A stretch of DNA of 52,954 bases, taken from the NCBI RefSeq assembly GCF_002608075.1, contig NZ_LAHA01000053.1, positions 1 to 52,954 on the forward strand, written 5' to 3'. The stretch's first letter is position 1, and each line of letters opens with the position of its first letter. Origin of the DNA: Nostoc linckia z4. Lineage in GTDB: Bacteria > Cyanobacteriota > Cyanobacteriia > Cyanobacteriales > Nostocaceae. A model generated the notes under the pieces. It was not told the origin of the DNA. It worked only from the letters and a program-made list of their open reading frames with translations, and did no database searches. Below, in pieces: positions 41,586-51,800 of the stretch. Both the position numbers and the translations under genes were made by a program.

Positions 41586-42923
41586 ATGAAAACCCATCGA
41601 AATATAGATATGAATTCTTCTGCTGCCGATTCGCACGCGGGTATGGTGATGAAACCCAAAGCTACGCGATCGCAACTTCTAGCAGTAACGCTATTAACAC
41701 TATTAGCCTTAGCATTTGGTGTTTTCATCGCCGCACTCTACGGCAACTTTACCATGAGTGCTAGGAATATGCAGCCTGAGTCAATGCCGGGAATGAATAT
41801 GGGCAACCAATCCATGCCTGGGATGAATATGAATAACGATAACGAGTCAATGCCTGGGATGAATATGGGCGGTGCGAAATCTCCGACTCCAATATCATCA
41901 CTACCGCCTGCACCCATGAGTAGTGTCACTCAAATGAATGGTTTAGTTATGCCTCCAGGAATGATTATGACCTCTGATATGAGTATGGAAGCAATGGAAG
42001 ACATGGCAGCAGTAGACTTGACAAAGATAGCCTACACTGCGCCCATTGATGCACGAGGGGATCGGACTCTAACACCTAAACTAGAGAATGGTGTGAAGGT
42101 CTTTAACCTTGATGTTTCTTTGATCAAATGGAATATCTTACCAAATGTTCAAGTAGCTGCTTATGCTTTCAACAACCAAGTTCCAGGGCCGCGGATTCGA
42201 GTTACTGAAGGCGATCGCGTCCGGATTGTAGTCAAGAACAACTTACCAGAATCAACCACAGTACATTGGCATGGCATGATTGTACCTAATAACATGGACG
42301 GGCCAGCTGATGTTACTCAAAAGCCAATTCTACCTGGTGCAAGCTATGTCTACGAATTCACTGTCAAGCAAGCAGGCACTTACTTTTACCACTCTCACAA
42401 AGATGTAGACCGCCAGCAAACTTTAGGGATGTACGGTGCATTAATCATCGATCCCAAGAATAAACCAGAAACTCCTGCCTACGATCAAGACTTTGTGGTT
42501 CAGCTTCAGGAGTGGACAGTAAAGCAAGGCTACACCTTTCCGGCAATGCCGATGGAAGGGCTAATGCCTAACTTCTTCACGATTAATGGTAAAGCTTATC
42601 CCTCTACTGAAACAATCAACGCCAAAATTGGTCAAAAAATCCGCTTCCGCTTTATTGGCTCAAATAATGCCTTCATCCACCCAATGCATATTCATGGTGG
42701 GCCATTCAAAATTATTGAAACAGATGGTAATCTCCTACCGGCCACTGCCCAAATTGAAAAGGATACTATCAATGTAGCTCCCGGTGAACGCTATGACGTA
42801 ATTTGGACAGCTCGCGATCAGGGTAAGTGGTTGCTACATTGCCACATTGCCCATCACGCAACAAACGATAATGTTGAGGTAGAAGGTGGAGGTGGTTTAA
42901 CAATGATTATCAACGTTACCTAA
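41586..42923 (+). CDS. Two-domain multicopper oxidase with Met-rich N-terminal region
   Basis: A 445-aa protein. A membrane anchor (residues 31-52) is followed by three SMPGMNM repeats (67-73, 76-82, 88-94) in a Met-rich linker. Domain 1 has HWHG (227-230) and FYHSH (267-271). Domain 2 has HPMHIH (365-370) and HCHIAHH (418-424, with Cys419 as type-1 copper ligand). All four copper motifs are present in two cupredoxin domains, so the middle domain of three-domain CopA/CueO proteins is lacking. It probably oxidises Cu(I) in the periplasm. The Met repeats resemble those of CopA/PcoA. It starts 2 bp after the DUF4396 gene, so it is in the same operon. Confidence 0.9.
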   Translation: MKTHRNIDMNSSAADSHAGMVMKPKATRSQLLAVTLLTLLALAFGVFIAALYGNFTMSARNMQPESMPGMNMGNQSMPGMNMNNDNESMPGMNMGGAKSPTPISSLPPAPMSSVTQMNGLVMPPGMIMTSDMSMEAMEDMAAVDLTKIAYTAPIDARGDRTLTPKLENGVKVFNLDVSLIKWNILPNVQVAAYAFNNQVPGPRIRVTEGDRVRIVVKNNLPESTTVHWHGMIVPNNMDGPADVTQKPILPGASYVYEFTVKQAGTYFYHSHKDVDRQQTLGMYGALIIDPKNKPETPAYDQDFVVQLQEWTVKQGYTFPAMPMEGLMPNFFTINGKAYPSTETINAKIGQKIRFRFIGSNNAFIHPMHIHGGPFKIIETDGNLLPATAQIEKDTINVAPGERYDVIWTARDQGKWLLHCHIAHHATNDNVEVEGGGGLTMIINVT

Positions 42924-42995
42924 GTTGAAATAAGCTTGAGCGATCGAGAAGGCTAGTTCAGAACTGCGCCTGTTCAATGCGAGACTTTATACCTT

Positions 42996-43508
42996 TTATA
43001 AACCAAATTCTTGCTTGAGTTGAGTAACCCAAGCTTTAATTCGTTCATTCGTTAAATCAGATTGATTATCCTCATCAAGCGCTAAACCTACAAATTTACC
43101 ATCGCGGACGGCTTTAGACTCAGTAAATTCATAACCATCTGTAGACCAATAGCCAACTGTTTCACCACCATTTTCTGAAATTTTTTCTGATAAAATCCCT
43201 ATTGCATCTTGAAAACTATCAGGATAACCAACCTGATCGCCTGCTCCAAAATAAGCAACTTTTTTGCCACTAAAGTCAATGTTATCTAGCTCATCATAGA
43301 AACTTTCCCAATCACTTTGTAACTCCCCAATATTCCAGGTTGGACAACCAATGATGATATAAGCGTAATCATTAAAATCATTTGGTTCAGCTTGTGAAAT
43401 ATCATTTAAAGTTACTACGTCTTCTCCACCAAATTCCTTTTGAATTATTTCTGCTTCCGTCTGAGTGTTACTTGTTTGAGTGCCAAAAAATAAGCCAATA
43501 TTAGCCAT
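42996..43508 (-). CDS. Flavodoxin
   Basis: A 170-aa protein. LFFGTQTSNTQTEAEIIQKE (residues 6-25) is the FMN phosphate loop, GCPTWNIGELQSDWESFYDE contains the Trp stacking residue (57-76), and FGAGDQVGYPDSFQDAIGIL the second isoalloxazine loop with Tyr. This is a long-chain flavodoxin (IsiB/FldA type), an electron carrier that replaces ferredoxin when iron is short. It is convergent with the oxidase gene and not in the copper operon. A plasmid copy here may support reductive stress relief under metal stress; that link is inferred. Confidence 0.93.
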   Translation of the reverse strand: MANIGLFFGTQTSNTQTEAEIIQKEFGGEDVVTLNDISQAEPNDFNDYAYIIIGCPTWNIGELQSDWESFYDELDNIDFSGKKVAYFGAGDQVGYPDSFQDAIGILSEKISENGGETVGYWSTDGYEFTESKAVRDGKFVGLALDEDNQSDLTNERIKAWVTQLKQEFGL

Positions 43509-43816
43509 TTCTCCTCCATTATTTTCCTTTGACTAATTGTTTTACGTTGTGTTTATACAGTCACTACTTTTTCTTGAAGCTACTGTTGTGTTTAGGTGCT
43601 ATCAGCTTATATCAAGTAAAATGGTAAATGATTTATGCTACGCCATACACATTTGATGACAAAAGTTTCTCGCTTCAACTTAAAAGGTTACAAGTATAAA
43701 CTTCATCTTCCTAATGGCATGATTATAATTTATCTCTAACGACTGATAATGATTTCATCTTAATTTCATCTTGGTATGTATAAATACTCAATTATTTTTA
43801 AATTAAATTTACTCTG
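43509..43816. promoter_or_regulatory. Divergent promoter region, flavodoxin / lysozyme-like gene
   Basis: Contains a TTTCAT box and an ~80-bp sequence related to 38985-39060 (shared CTAATGGyATGA run, then AATTTAT and the box). A copy of a promoter module. Confidence 0.55.
43753..43769 (+). promoter_or_regulatory. TTTCAT-N5-TTTCAT direct repeat, box c
   Basis: TTTCATcttaaTTTCAT, 48 bp upstream of the lysozyme-like gene. TATGTATAAAT just downstream offers a -10 box. Confidence 0.75.
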
Positions 43817-44560
43817 ATGTCACAAGATAGGAAATTTTTGCTAATAGTGTTTAAGCGACTTCTTGAGATAAGTGCTAATAAAATACACTCTTTAGATTTA
43901 GCTAAAATTCACTTGCTTAAGCAAAGGAAGTTGAAGTGGCGATCGCTAATTATTGGAATATTATTTATAGTTTCGTTAATTGTGCTTTGGCAAGGATTTA
44001 GCACTCGCAAAACCTCTACCATTCCTGAACACACTCCACCTTTAGTAATGAAAGAAGGCGATCCTTACATTCGCGCACTAATGCGTACTATTACTGCCAG
44101 TGAAGCTTTAGATTCTAACCCCTATACTTTACTCTATGGTGGTAGGCATTTTTCCAATTTCAGTCGTCATCCCAATCAGTGCATAACAATTGTTTCTGGC
44201 CCTCATAAAAGCGAGTGTAGTACAGCAGCAGGACGCTATCAAATTCTGACAACTACCTGGCAGGAAAAATTAAAAAAATACCATCATAAATTCTTTAATT
44301 TATCAAGCGAAAATCCTAAGAGTTTTGAACCAGAAATTCAAGATCAAGTGGTATACGCCTGGCTCACTGATCGCCACGTTTGGGGAGTTGATATTGCAGT
44401 TCTGCTGAGACAAGGGAAACTAAATCAGGTTTTACAATTGTTATCTGGTACTTGGACAAGTTTGGGATATGGTACAGAAAATAATCAAGCTACGCCTTTG
44501 CTATCACAGGTTTATCAGCGAGTGCTAACAGAGGAATTAACAGCAATAAAAACAAGATAA
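43817..44560 (+). CDS. Membrane-anchored lysozyme-like protein (GH104/lambda R-type)
   Basis: A 247-aa protein. A membrane segment at residues ~36-58 (SLIIGILFIVSLIVLWQGF) anchors it; the rest is outside. RTITASEALDSNPYTLLYGG, then FSNFSRHPN and STAAGRYQILTTTWQEKL match the catalytic plan of lambda R-type lytic transglycosylases (Glu in ASEA, the YGG..FS..HP loop, and TAAGRYQxL..TW). It cleaves peptidoglycan. Placed under a TTTCAT box in the metal island, it may help insert the RND efflux complex through the wall or respond to envelope damage; this is inference. Confidence 0.8.
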   Translation: MSQDRKFLLIVFKRLLEISANKIHSLDLAKIHLLKQRKLKWRSLIIGILFIVSLIVLWQGFSTRKTSTIPEHTPPLVMKEGDPYIRALMRTITASEALDSNPYTLLYGGRHFSNFSRHPNQCITIVSGPHKSECSTAAGRYQILTTTWQEKLKKYHHKFFNLSSENPKSFEPEIQDQVVYAWLTDRHVWGVDIAVLLRQGKLNQVLQLLSGTWTSLGYGTENNQATPLLSQVYQRVLTEELTAIKTR

Positions 44561-44612
44561 TTCTGAGAAAGAAAAAATAGATAAATTTCAGTAGAAAAGT
44601 AATAACTTAAAT

Positions 44613-45512
44613 CTATGCACCTTTATGCTCTTGATGAAACTGTGCTGTTGTTAACGGTGATTTTTTTGCCTGCATTTCTAACAATTCTGGGATGGTTACA
44701 AACTTATAACCATCCTGTTTAAGTGAAGCAATAATTTGCGGTAAAGCTTTAACTGTATGTGAGCGATCGCCCCCACCATCATGCATCAGTACTATGCCAC
44801 CAGGCTTTGCGTCCTTCAGCACATTATTGACGAGTCTGGATACTGGAGGACGGCGATAGTCGATCGAGTCATCTGACCACATGAGAACAGCGTAATTATT
44901 CTTTTGAGCGTAATCAGCTACACCATTGTTGAGGATGCCATAAGGCGGACGAAACAGAAAAGTTTTTACTCCCATAATTTGGTAAATAGCTGTTGCGGTG
45001 GACTCAATCTCACGCGCAGCAACAGACAGGTTCATATGCCGATACCAGTGATGCCACGTATGATTACCAATTGCGTGACCATCGGCTACCTCTAGCTTGG
45101 CAATTTGGGGAAAATAATGCACCATCTCCCCCACACAGAAGAATGTTGCCTTAATATTTTGTTGCTTCAGTATTTCTAACACCTGTTGTGTGTATTTAGG
45201 TGCAGGGCCATCATCAAAAGTTAGCGCGATAACTTTGTCTGGTTTATTCAGTTGTGCCTGTTGAATAATTTTTCCCTGAAACTCATTAGGGACTGTAAAG
45301 ATGTGGCTGTTTACTTGTGCAACACTGGCTTTATCGGATACCGAACTATGCTGATTGCTCACAGCGCTGGCACTGAGTTGTTCTGGTTTTTTGACTAATT
45401 TTTGATGGTCTGAGCGTTCTGAAAACCAAAATCTTCCGAAACTAAAGTCGCATAGGACTGCGACTAGCGGGATGAATACTATTCCTCCAATCAATAATTT
45501 CAGCTTTACCAT
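44613..45512 (-). CDS. Polysaccharide deacetylase (NodB-type)
   Basis: A 299-aa protein. An N-terminal membrane segment (residues ~4-25) is followed by a ~60-residue linker and the NodB domain: ALTFDDGPAPKYT (Asp-Asp metal and base), NHTWHHWYRHMNL (His pair), FRPPYGILN, MWSDDSIDYRR and IVLMHDGGGDRSHTV. It removes N-acetyl groups from peptidoglycan or exopolysaccharide. It is convergent with the lysozyme-like gene, so the two cell-wall genes are neighbours on opposite strands. No TTTCAT box is oriented to its start. Confidence 0.92.
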   Translation of the reverse strand: MVKLKLLIGGIVFIPLVAVLCDFSFGRFWFSERSDHQKLVKKPEQLSASAVSNQHSSVSDKASVAQVNSHIFTVPNEFQGKIIQQAQLNKPDKVIALTFDDGPAPKYTQQVLEILKQQNIKATFFCVGEMVHYFPQIAKLEVADGHAIGNHTWHHWYRHMNLSVAAREIESTATAIYQIMGVKTFLFRPPYGILNNGVADYAQKNNYAVLMWSDDSIDYRRPPVSRLVNNVLKDAKPGGIVLMHDGGGDRSHTVKALPQIIASLKQDGYKFVTIPELLEMQAKKSPLTTAQFHQEHKGA

Positions 45513-45895
45513 ATTAGATTTACTTATATTTACTACAAAGGCAAATTATTTTAAATACGTTACTTTCATAACATGATTATTTGCCATATTCTGAACTCTG
45601 GAGCTAACGTCGGCAAAGCAAAGCGGGGTGTCACAAAAGAATTATCACCCTGTAGTCCTGTATTACAGTGTTCTAATTCCTTGTAGCTAGTCTTTGCCAA
45701 GAGCAGCAACCTTTAATTTCATCCTGATTTCATCTTCGGCTGTCAAACTATTTAGTAAGTACGATATTTGCATTGTAAGCAACCAGTTACTTGGGTGATT
45801 TTATTACCTGAGAAAAGAATAAATTACCTAAAGGGTTGACTCTCCAGTTTACTGGAGATTGCAAAATGAAATCAGGAAACATTTAGATAATCACT
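45513..45895. promoter_or_regulatory. Divergent intergenic region, deacetylase / DUF305 gene
   Basis: A 383-bp region with a TTTCAT box at 45717-45733, a HIP1-free AT-rich middle and a short inverted sequence CTCCAGTTTACTGGAG (45842-45857). No gene seen. Confidence 0.5.
45717..45733 (+). promoter_or_regulatory. TTTCAT-N5-TTTCAT direct repeat, box d
   Basis: TTTCATcctgaTTTCAT, 163 bp upstream of the DUF305 gene and oriented toward it. Confidence 0.72.
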
Positions 45896-46618
45896 ATGCA
45901 ACTTTCTACTCTGAAAAACAGCTTTTTGTCATTTACCTTAATAGCGATCGCCTCTGTTCCTAGCGGCTTGTTAACAGCCTGTTCTACAACTACTTCCCAA
46001 AACCAAGCATCAAACCCTACTACCACCGCCACTGATACTAGCGACAAGCAACCGATGAATCACGATGGTAGCATGATGAATCAAGGTGGTAGCACAATGA
46101 ACCACGACATGGTAATGGATTTAGGTTCAGCCGATGTTAATTATGATTTGCGCTTTATTGATGCGATGATTCCGCACCACCAAGGAGCAGTGGAGATGGC
46201 GAATGTTGCACAGGAGAAATCAAAACGTCCTGAAATCAAAAAGCTGGCTTCGGAAATTATCAAAGCTCAAGACAAAGAAATTGCCCAGTTGAAACAGTGG
46301 CGCACAGCTTGGTATCCCTCTGCAAGCATTACCCCAGTTGCTTATGATGCGAAAACAGGTAAAACAGTCCCAATGCCTCACCAGCAGATGCAAGGGATGA
46401 TGATGAATATGGACTTAGGAGCCGCCGATACTGAGTTTGACTTGCGGTTCATAAATGCAATGATTCCCCATCATGAAAGTGCAATTACAATGGCTCAAGA
46501 TGCATTGAGCAAATCTAAGCGTCCTGAAATCAAGAAATTGGCTCAAAGTATTATTGATTCACAGCAAGCAGAAATTAACCAAATGAAACAGTGGCGAAAA
46601 ACTTGGTATAACCAGTGA
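45896..46618 (+). CDS. Duplicated DUF305 lipoprotein (metal-island)
   Basis: A 240-aa protein. The signal peptide ends at Cys29 with lipobox LTAC, followed by a Thr/Ser-rich linker and His/Met clusters (MNHDGSMMNQGGSTMNHDM). Two copies of the DUF305 unit follow: DLRFIDAMIPHHQGAVEMAN, then KSKRPEIKKLASEIIKAQ and LKQWRTAWY; and DLRFINAMIPHHESAITMAQ, then KSKRPEIKKLAQSIIDSQ and MKQWRKTWY. DUF305 is a ferritin-like or four-helix family linked to copper genes; HH pairs and Met suggest metal binding outside the membrane. Regulation by box d is likely. Confidence 0.88.
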   Translation: MQLSTLKNSFLSFTLIAIASVPSGLLTACSTTTSQNQASNPTTTATDTSDKQPMNHDGSMMNQGGSTMNHDMVMDLGSADVNYDLRFIDAMIPHHQGAVEMANVAQEKSKRPEIKKLASEIIKAQDKEIAQLKQWRTAWYPSASITPVAYDAKTGKTVPMPHQQMQGMMMNMDLGAADTEFDLRFINAMIPHHESAITMAQDALSKSKRPEIKKLAQSIIDSQQAEINQMKQWRKTWYNQ

Positions 46619-47198
46619 GTCTAGTCCTGTAGTGCTTCCCTACGGAATGCTCCGCGTAGCTTGCTTCTTTGCAGGAGTACGCAGAAACCGCAGGGTAGGC
46701 GGGAAACCCGCCGTAGGGAACTGGCTATCTTCTCTTCTCTTCTTAGGCTGCACCCTAAGCGTAGCTATGCCGTAGCCTTTACGGGACGCTGCGCGTAGCA
46801 AGATCCCCGGAATGGTACGGGGACGAAGACAGCGAACGAGACGCTTTGCAAACTCAGTGGTAACGACGTTAAGAGCTTCACCCTAAGAGGTTTCCCAAGC
46901 TAGAGAACTGGTGTTAGCGAGTAGTCCAGCGTCAGTAAGAGCGTCACCTAAAGGGTAAGCAAAAGTATCTATGTGAAGCATGATGCAAGTATCCAATGCC
47001 AAATAAATAGGGAACACTTGCTTTCTTGAATTCCAGTTGTGTTTAGAGTGATGTGATTCTGAGAGCGGTCAAAACCTGATTTCATCCTAATTTCATTTCT
47101 GAATGAAATACTAGTAAAAGAGTGTATTTCTAAAACTTAAAAGTACTTTTGACCGTTGACAATTTCATCCGTCCCATACTCAAGGACTTTTAGTAGCG
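46619..47198. repeat. Dispersed repeat block, then promoter of the RND operon
   Basis: GC-rich small repeats from 46625 to about 46960, including the hairpin GGCGGGAAACCCGCC (46698-46712) and GGGACGCTGCGCGTAGC; related to 10493-10650. After 46970 AT-rich sequence leads to a TTTCAT box and the RND adaptor gene. Confidence 0.65.
47080..47096 (+). promoter_or_regulatory. TTTCAT-N5-TTTCAT direct repeat, box e
   Basis: TTTCATcctaaTTTCAT, 103 bp upstream of the RND adaptor gene. A further ATTTC.GAATGAAAT dyad overlaps its right half-site. Confidence 0.75.
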
Positions 47199-48869
47199 AT
47201 GTCTAATTCTCTACGCTCCCAAACACCTACAGCTATTCGTTATGTTTCTGGCACATTCCTGAGCCTGCTGTTATTAGCAAGTCCCGCAGTTGTCCTGGCT
47301 CATGGTGGACATGGAGACGAATTTCAAGGAGGAAGTGAAGCCACTTCAACTAATAATTCTATTCAGGTTGATGCCGACACAGCCAAACGGTTAGGGATTA
47401 AAGTCGAGCCTGTCCAGCGTCAGCGGTTAGCCATTGGTATTAAAACTACTGGACAAATTGAAACTCTTCCCAGCCAAAAAGTGGAAGTGACTACCCCAAT
47501 TGCTGGGGCGAAAGTTGTTGAATTGTTGGTAGAACCAGGTGCGTCAGTAAAGAAAGGTCAACCTATTGCTGTTGTAACCAGCCCAGATTTAGTGACATTG
47601 CGTGTGGAATCTCAGGACAAATTAGCACAAGGTCAAGCTGATTTACAGCTGGCGGAAGCTGACTTAAGACTGGCTCAACAAAATTATCAAAAATATCAAC
47701 AAATAGCCGACTCTGAAATTGCCCAAGCACAGAGTCAAGTTGACTTTGCTCAAGAAAAGTACAACAAAGACAAACAGTTAGCCACTGAAGGTGCTTTACC
47801 GCGACGCAATGCCTTAGAATCTCAAACCCAGCTAGCGCAGGCAAAAGCCGAACTTACCAAAGCTAACAGCCGTCGGGACGTTATCGGGGCAGAAAATCAA
47901 CTCAAACGCGCTCAAGCATCAGTTCAACTAGCAAAGTCAAATATTAATCGCAGTAATACTAGTTATCAAACTCGACTTGCTCAGCTGGGAAACCTTCCCA
48001 ATGCTAAAGGACTAGTAACAGTAACCGCTCCCATCTCTGGTAAGGTTGCTGATAGAGAAGTTACTATTGGTCAAACTTTTAATGATGCAGGTGGCAAATT
48101 GATGACGATTGCCAACGACAGTCGGCTTTTCGCCACAGCTAACGTTTATGAAAAAGATTTAAGCAAGGTAAGAACTGGTCAAAGGGTGACTCTAAAAGTA
48201 GCCAGTGTGCCTGAGCGTACCTTTTCTGGACGAATTTCCCGGATTGGAACGGTGGTAGAAGGAGAAACAAGAGTTGTACCAGTACAAGCAGAGATAGAGA
48301 ATTCAAGCGGACAACTCAAACCAGGAATGTTCGCCGAGCTAGAAGTCCTGACAAACCAAACGTCTTCTGCTATTTCAGCTATTCCTACCTCAGCAGTGGT
48401 TGATGCGAATGGTAAGAAAGTTGTTTACGTGCAAAATGGTAATGCTTACCAAACAGCTGAAGTCACATTAGGTCAGACTTCTGGAGATATGGTTGAGGTT
48501 AAGAGTGGCTTATTTGAGGGCGATATGATTGTCACTCAACGCGCACCACAACTTTATGCACAATCATTGCGGGGTGGTACTAAGCCAACAGGTGAGACAA
48601 AAGAAGCTCCTGCACAAGCGACTGAAGTTAAAACGCCCAGCTTCCCAGTACCGTTGTGGTTGCTAGGAGCAGGTGGAGGAACTGCAATAGCTGCTGTAGG
48701 TTTCATGGCAGGCCGTCGCAGCAAGCCTCAACTAGTTCCAGTAGGGGCAGAACTTGCCTATGATGTACCAGAAGATTCTATTAATGGTTCTACAAACTCA
48801 GATGATAACCACCGCGCGCCTCATGAAGAACCAAAAGTCATAATTATCAGTAAAAATACTCAACAATAA
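47199..48869 (+). CDS. RND efflux periplasmic adaptor (CusB/CzcB-type)
   Basis: A 556-aa protein. The signal segment (residues ~14-34) is followed by a His-rich mature start (HGGHGDE). IEVTTPIAGAKVVELLVEPG-like strands with GASVKKGQPIAVV form the lipoyl/barrel-sandwich domain. Residues ~130-245 form a long Gln/Ala-rich helical hairpin. VTAPISGKVADREVTIGQTF closes the lipoyl half and the beta barrel follows. After KPSFPVPLWLLGAG there is an extra C-terminal membrane segment (~ residues 490-510), not usual in CusB. It links the inner-membrane pump to the outer-membrane channel. The pump gene starts 2 bp downstream; no TolC gene is in view. Confidence 0.9.
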   Translation: MSNSLRSQTPTAIRYVSGTFLSLLLLASPAVVLAHGGHGDEFQGGSEATSTNNSIQVDADTAKRLGIKVEPVQRQRLAIGIKTTGQIETLPSQKVEVTTPIAGAKVVELLVEPGASVKKGQPIAVVTSPDLVTLRVESQDKLAQGQADLQLAEADLRLAQQNYQKYQQIADSEIAQAQSQVDFAQEKYNKDKQLATEGALPRRNALESQTQLAQAKAELTKANSRRDVIGAENQLKRAQASVQLAKSNINRSNTSYQTRLAQLGNLPNAKGLVTVTAPISGKVADREVTIGQTFNDAGGKLMTIANDSRLFATANVYEKDLSKVRTGQRVTLKVASVPERTFSGRISRIGTVVEGETRVVPVQAEIENSSGQLKPGMFAELEVLTNQTSSAISAIPTSAVVDANGKKVVYVQNGNAYQTAEVTLGQTSGDMVEVKSGLFEGDMIVTQRAPQLYAQSLRGGTKPTGETKEAPAQATEVKTPSFPVPLWLLGAGGGTAIAAVGFMAGRRSKPQLVPVGAELAYDVPEDSINGSTNSDDNHRAPHEEPKVIIISKNTQQ

Positions 48870-48871
48870 AG

Positions 48872-51800
48872 ATGCTCAGTGCTATCATCAAGTGGGCGAT
48901 CGCTCGCCGTTGGTTAGTCATATTAGGTACAATTATCCTGACAATTTGGATATTTCGGACGATTATCCAAATGCCCTTGGATGTTTTCCCCAGTTTTGCA
49001 CCACCTCAAGTTGAAATTCAAACTGAAGCACCAGGACTCGCCCCCGAAGAATTAGAATCCCTGGTAACTTTACCAATTGAAAGTGCGATTAACGGTACTC
49101 CTGGAGTAACGGCAGTACGCTCATCTTCAGCAGCAGGAATTTCTGTCGTCAAAGTCATTTTTAACTGGGATACTGATATTTATCAAGCTCGCCAGCTAGT
49201 AACAGAGCGATTACAACAAGCTCAAAGTAAGCTTCCCGAAGGGGTAGAAACTCCGCAAATTTCTCCCACTAGTTCTCCCATTGGCACTGTATTACAATAT
49301 GCCTTCACCTCCCAAAGCACTCCTTTAATGGAAGTGCGGCGGATTGTTGATTGGCAAGTAACAAACCGCCTTTTAGCTGTGCCTGGTGTTAGCCAAGTTG
49401 TCGCCTATGGTGGCGATGTTCGCCAATATCAAGTATTAGTAGATCCAGCGAAGCTAAGAGCCTTTAATGTCACTTTGGAAGACGTAGAGCAAGCAGCCAA
49501 AGCTGCTAATGTTAACGCTCCTGGTGGCTATTTAATTACTCCTGACCGAGAAAAGTTAATTCGTGGGATTGGCAGAATTGAATCTATTGAAGAATTACAG
49601 CAATCAGTAATTACCGCCCGTAATGGTACGCCTGTCAAAATCTCAGATATTGCTAATGTGCAAATTGGTGCAGCTATTAAACGGGGTGATGGCAGTTTTA
49701 ACGGTCAGAAGGCAGTTATTGTAATGGTTAATAAACAGCCTCAAGCCGATACTCCTACTGTCACCCGTGCTATTGAAGCAGCAATGTCAGAGATTCAAGC
49801 AGGATTGCCTAAAGATATCAAAGTTACACCTACTTTTCGTCAAGAAAACTATATCGATTCTTCTATTGAAAATGTTCGAGAAGCTTTAATTGAAGGCAGC
49901 ATTATTGTTGCCTTAATTTTAATTCCTTTTTTGATGAATTGGCGTAATCTAGCTATTTGTTTAACTGCCCTACCTTTATCTTTATTACTAGGAGTACTCC
50001 TACTAAATTGGTTAGGACAAGGTTTAAATACTATGACTTTGGGAGGGTTAGCAGTAGCAATTGGTTCAGCAGTTGATGATGCAATTGTTGATGCCGAAAA
50101 TGTCTATCGTAACCTGCGAGAAAATAAATATTCACCCAACCCACGTCCAGTTTTAGATGTTGTATTTGACGGTTGTCAAGAGGTACGCGATTCGGTATTT
50201 GGAGCTACCATAATTACCATAGTTGTCTTCTCTCCTGTTTTTGCTTTAGCTGGTGTAGAAGGCAGCATTTTTATCCCAATGGGATTAGGCTATATGGCAG
50301 CAGTCATAGCCTCTAGTATTACGGCATTGACGGTAACTCCGGCTTTATGTGCAATCTTATTACCTTATGGTCGCTTGCCAGAAACAGAACCTTGGGTTGC
50401 GAGATTTTTTAAGAGGCTATATCGTCCTCTACTAACATTTTCTCTGCGGCGTTCTGGAATTGTGATAGGCGCTGCGGTTGCTAGTTTGGTGGCTGCGGCT
50501 GTAATTGTCCCCTCCTTTGGCAGAATATTTTTACCAGAGTTTCAAGAGCAAACTTTGGTGAATACTCTAACTCTTTATCCAGGTGTTTCTCTAGAAGCTA
50601 CTAATGCAGCTGGTGAAGCACTTCAGCACGCACTTAAGGGAGACTCTAGATTTCCCTACGTGCAATTGCGTTCTGGGCGTGCGCCGGGAGATGGAGACGC
50701 AGCCGGGGTAAATTTAGGACACTTGGATATTGAGTTAAGCGACGCAGGGATGAAAGATAGGGAAGGAACGATTGAGAAGTTACGGGAGGAATTTGCTAAG
50801 TTACCAGGGGTAGCGCCAAACATTGGCGGTTTTATCTCACACCGCATGGATGAGGTATTATCTGGGGTGAGGAGTGCGATCGCAGTCAAAATTTTTGGTT
50901 CCGATCTAGAACAACTCCGCATCATTGGACAACAGGTTGATGATGTCATGAAAACTGTGAATGGGATTGTAGATTTACAACTAGAACCCCAAATACCAAT
51001 TGAACAAATACAAATTAAATTCAACCGACCTGCTGCTTCACGGTATGGTTTAACAGTAGGCAAACTTTCCGAAATTATTGAAACTGCTCTCAATGGACGA
51101 GTAGTCTCTCAAGTTTTAGAGAAACAACAAACTTTCGATTTAGCTGTGTGGTTAAAGCCAGATGCCAGACAAAATTTGGATACTATTCGTAATTTGTTAG
51201 TTGATACTCCTAACGGTCAAAAAATTCCTCTTGCACAGGTTGCAACAATTGAAAATGGTACTGGCCCTAATACTATAAATAGAGAGAATGTATCCCGCTT
51301 GATTGTTGTTTCTGCTAACGCTAATGGTAGAGATTTGCGTTCCATTGTCAATGAAATTAGGGAGAAAGTTAAGCAACAAGTGCAAATCCCTGCTGGTTAC
51401 TATATTCAGTATGCAGGACAATTTGAGGCAGAAGAAAGAGCAACTCAGAATATTTTAATTTCGAGTGCGATCGCCTTTGTCGCAATTACAGTCATCATGT
51501 ATCTTTCTGTCAAATCTATCCCTTCTACCGCCATGATTATGATTAACTTGCCTTTGGCGTTGGTGGGGGGAGTATTTTCAGTAGCTTTGTCTGGCGGCGT
51601 TATTTCTATTGCCTCCTTGGTTGGTTTTATTACTTTATTTGGAGTTGCTACCCGCAATGGTTTGTTACTTGTGGATAATTATAACACCAAATTTACTGAG
51701 GGTATACCACTTAAAGATGTTCTTATTAAAGGGTCAATGGAACGTCTGAATGCCATTTTGATGACAGCTTTTACCTCTGCTTTAGGATTAGCACCTCTAG

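Noticed and set aside
41549..41764. + strand frame overlapping the oxidase start
   Set aside because: Other-frame shadow of the well supported DUF4396/oxidase genes.
46640..46960. Possible RNA gene because of GC-rich hairpins
   Set aside because: Same repeats occur in other intergenic blocks and inside a gene; dispersed repeat is simpler.
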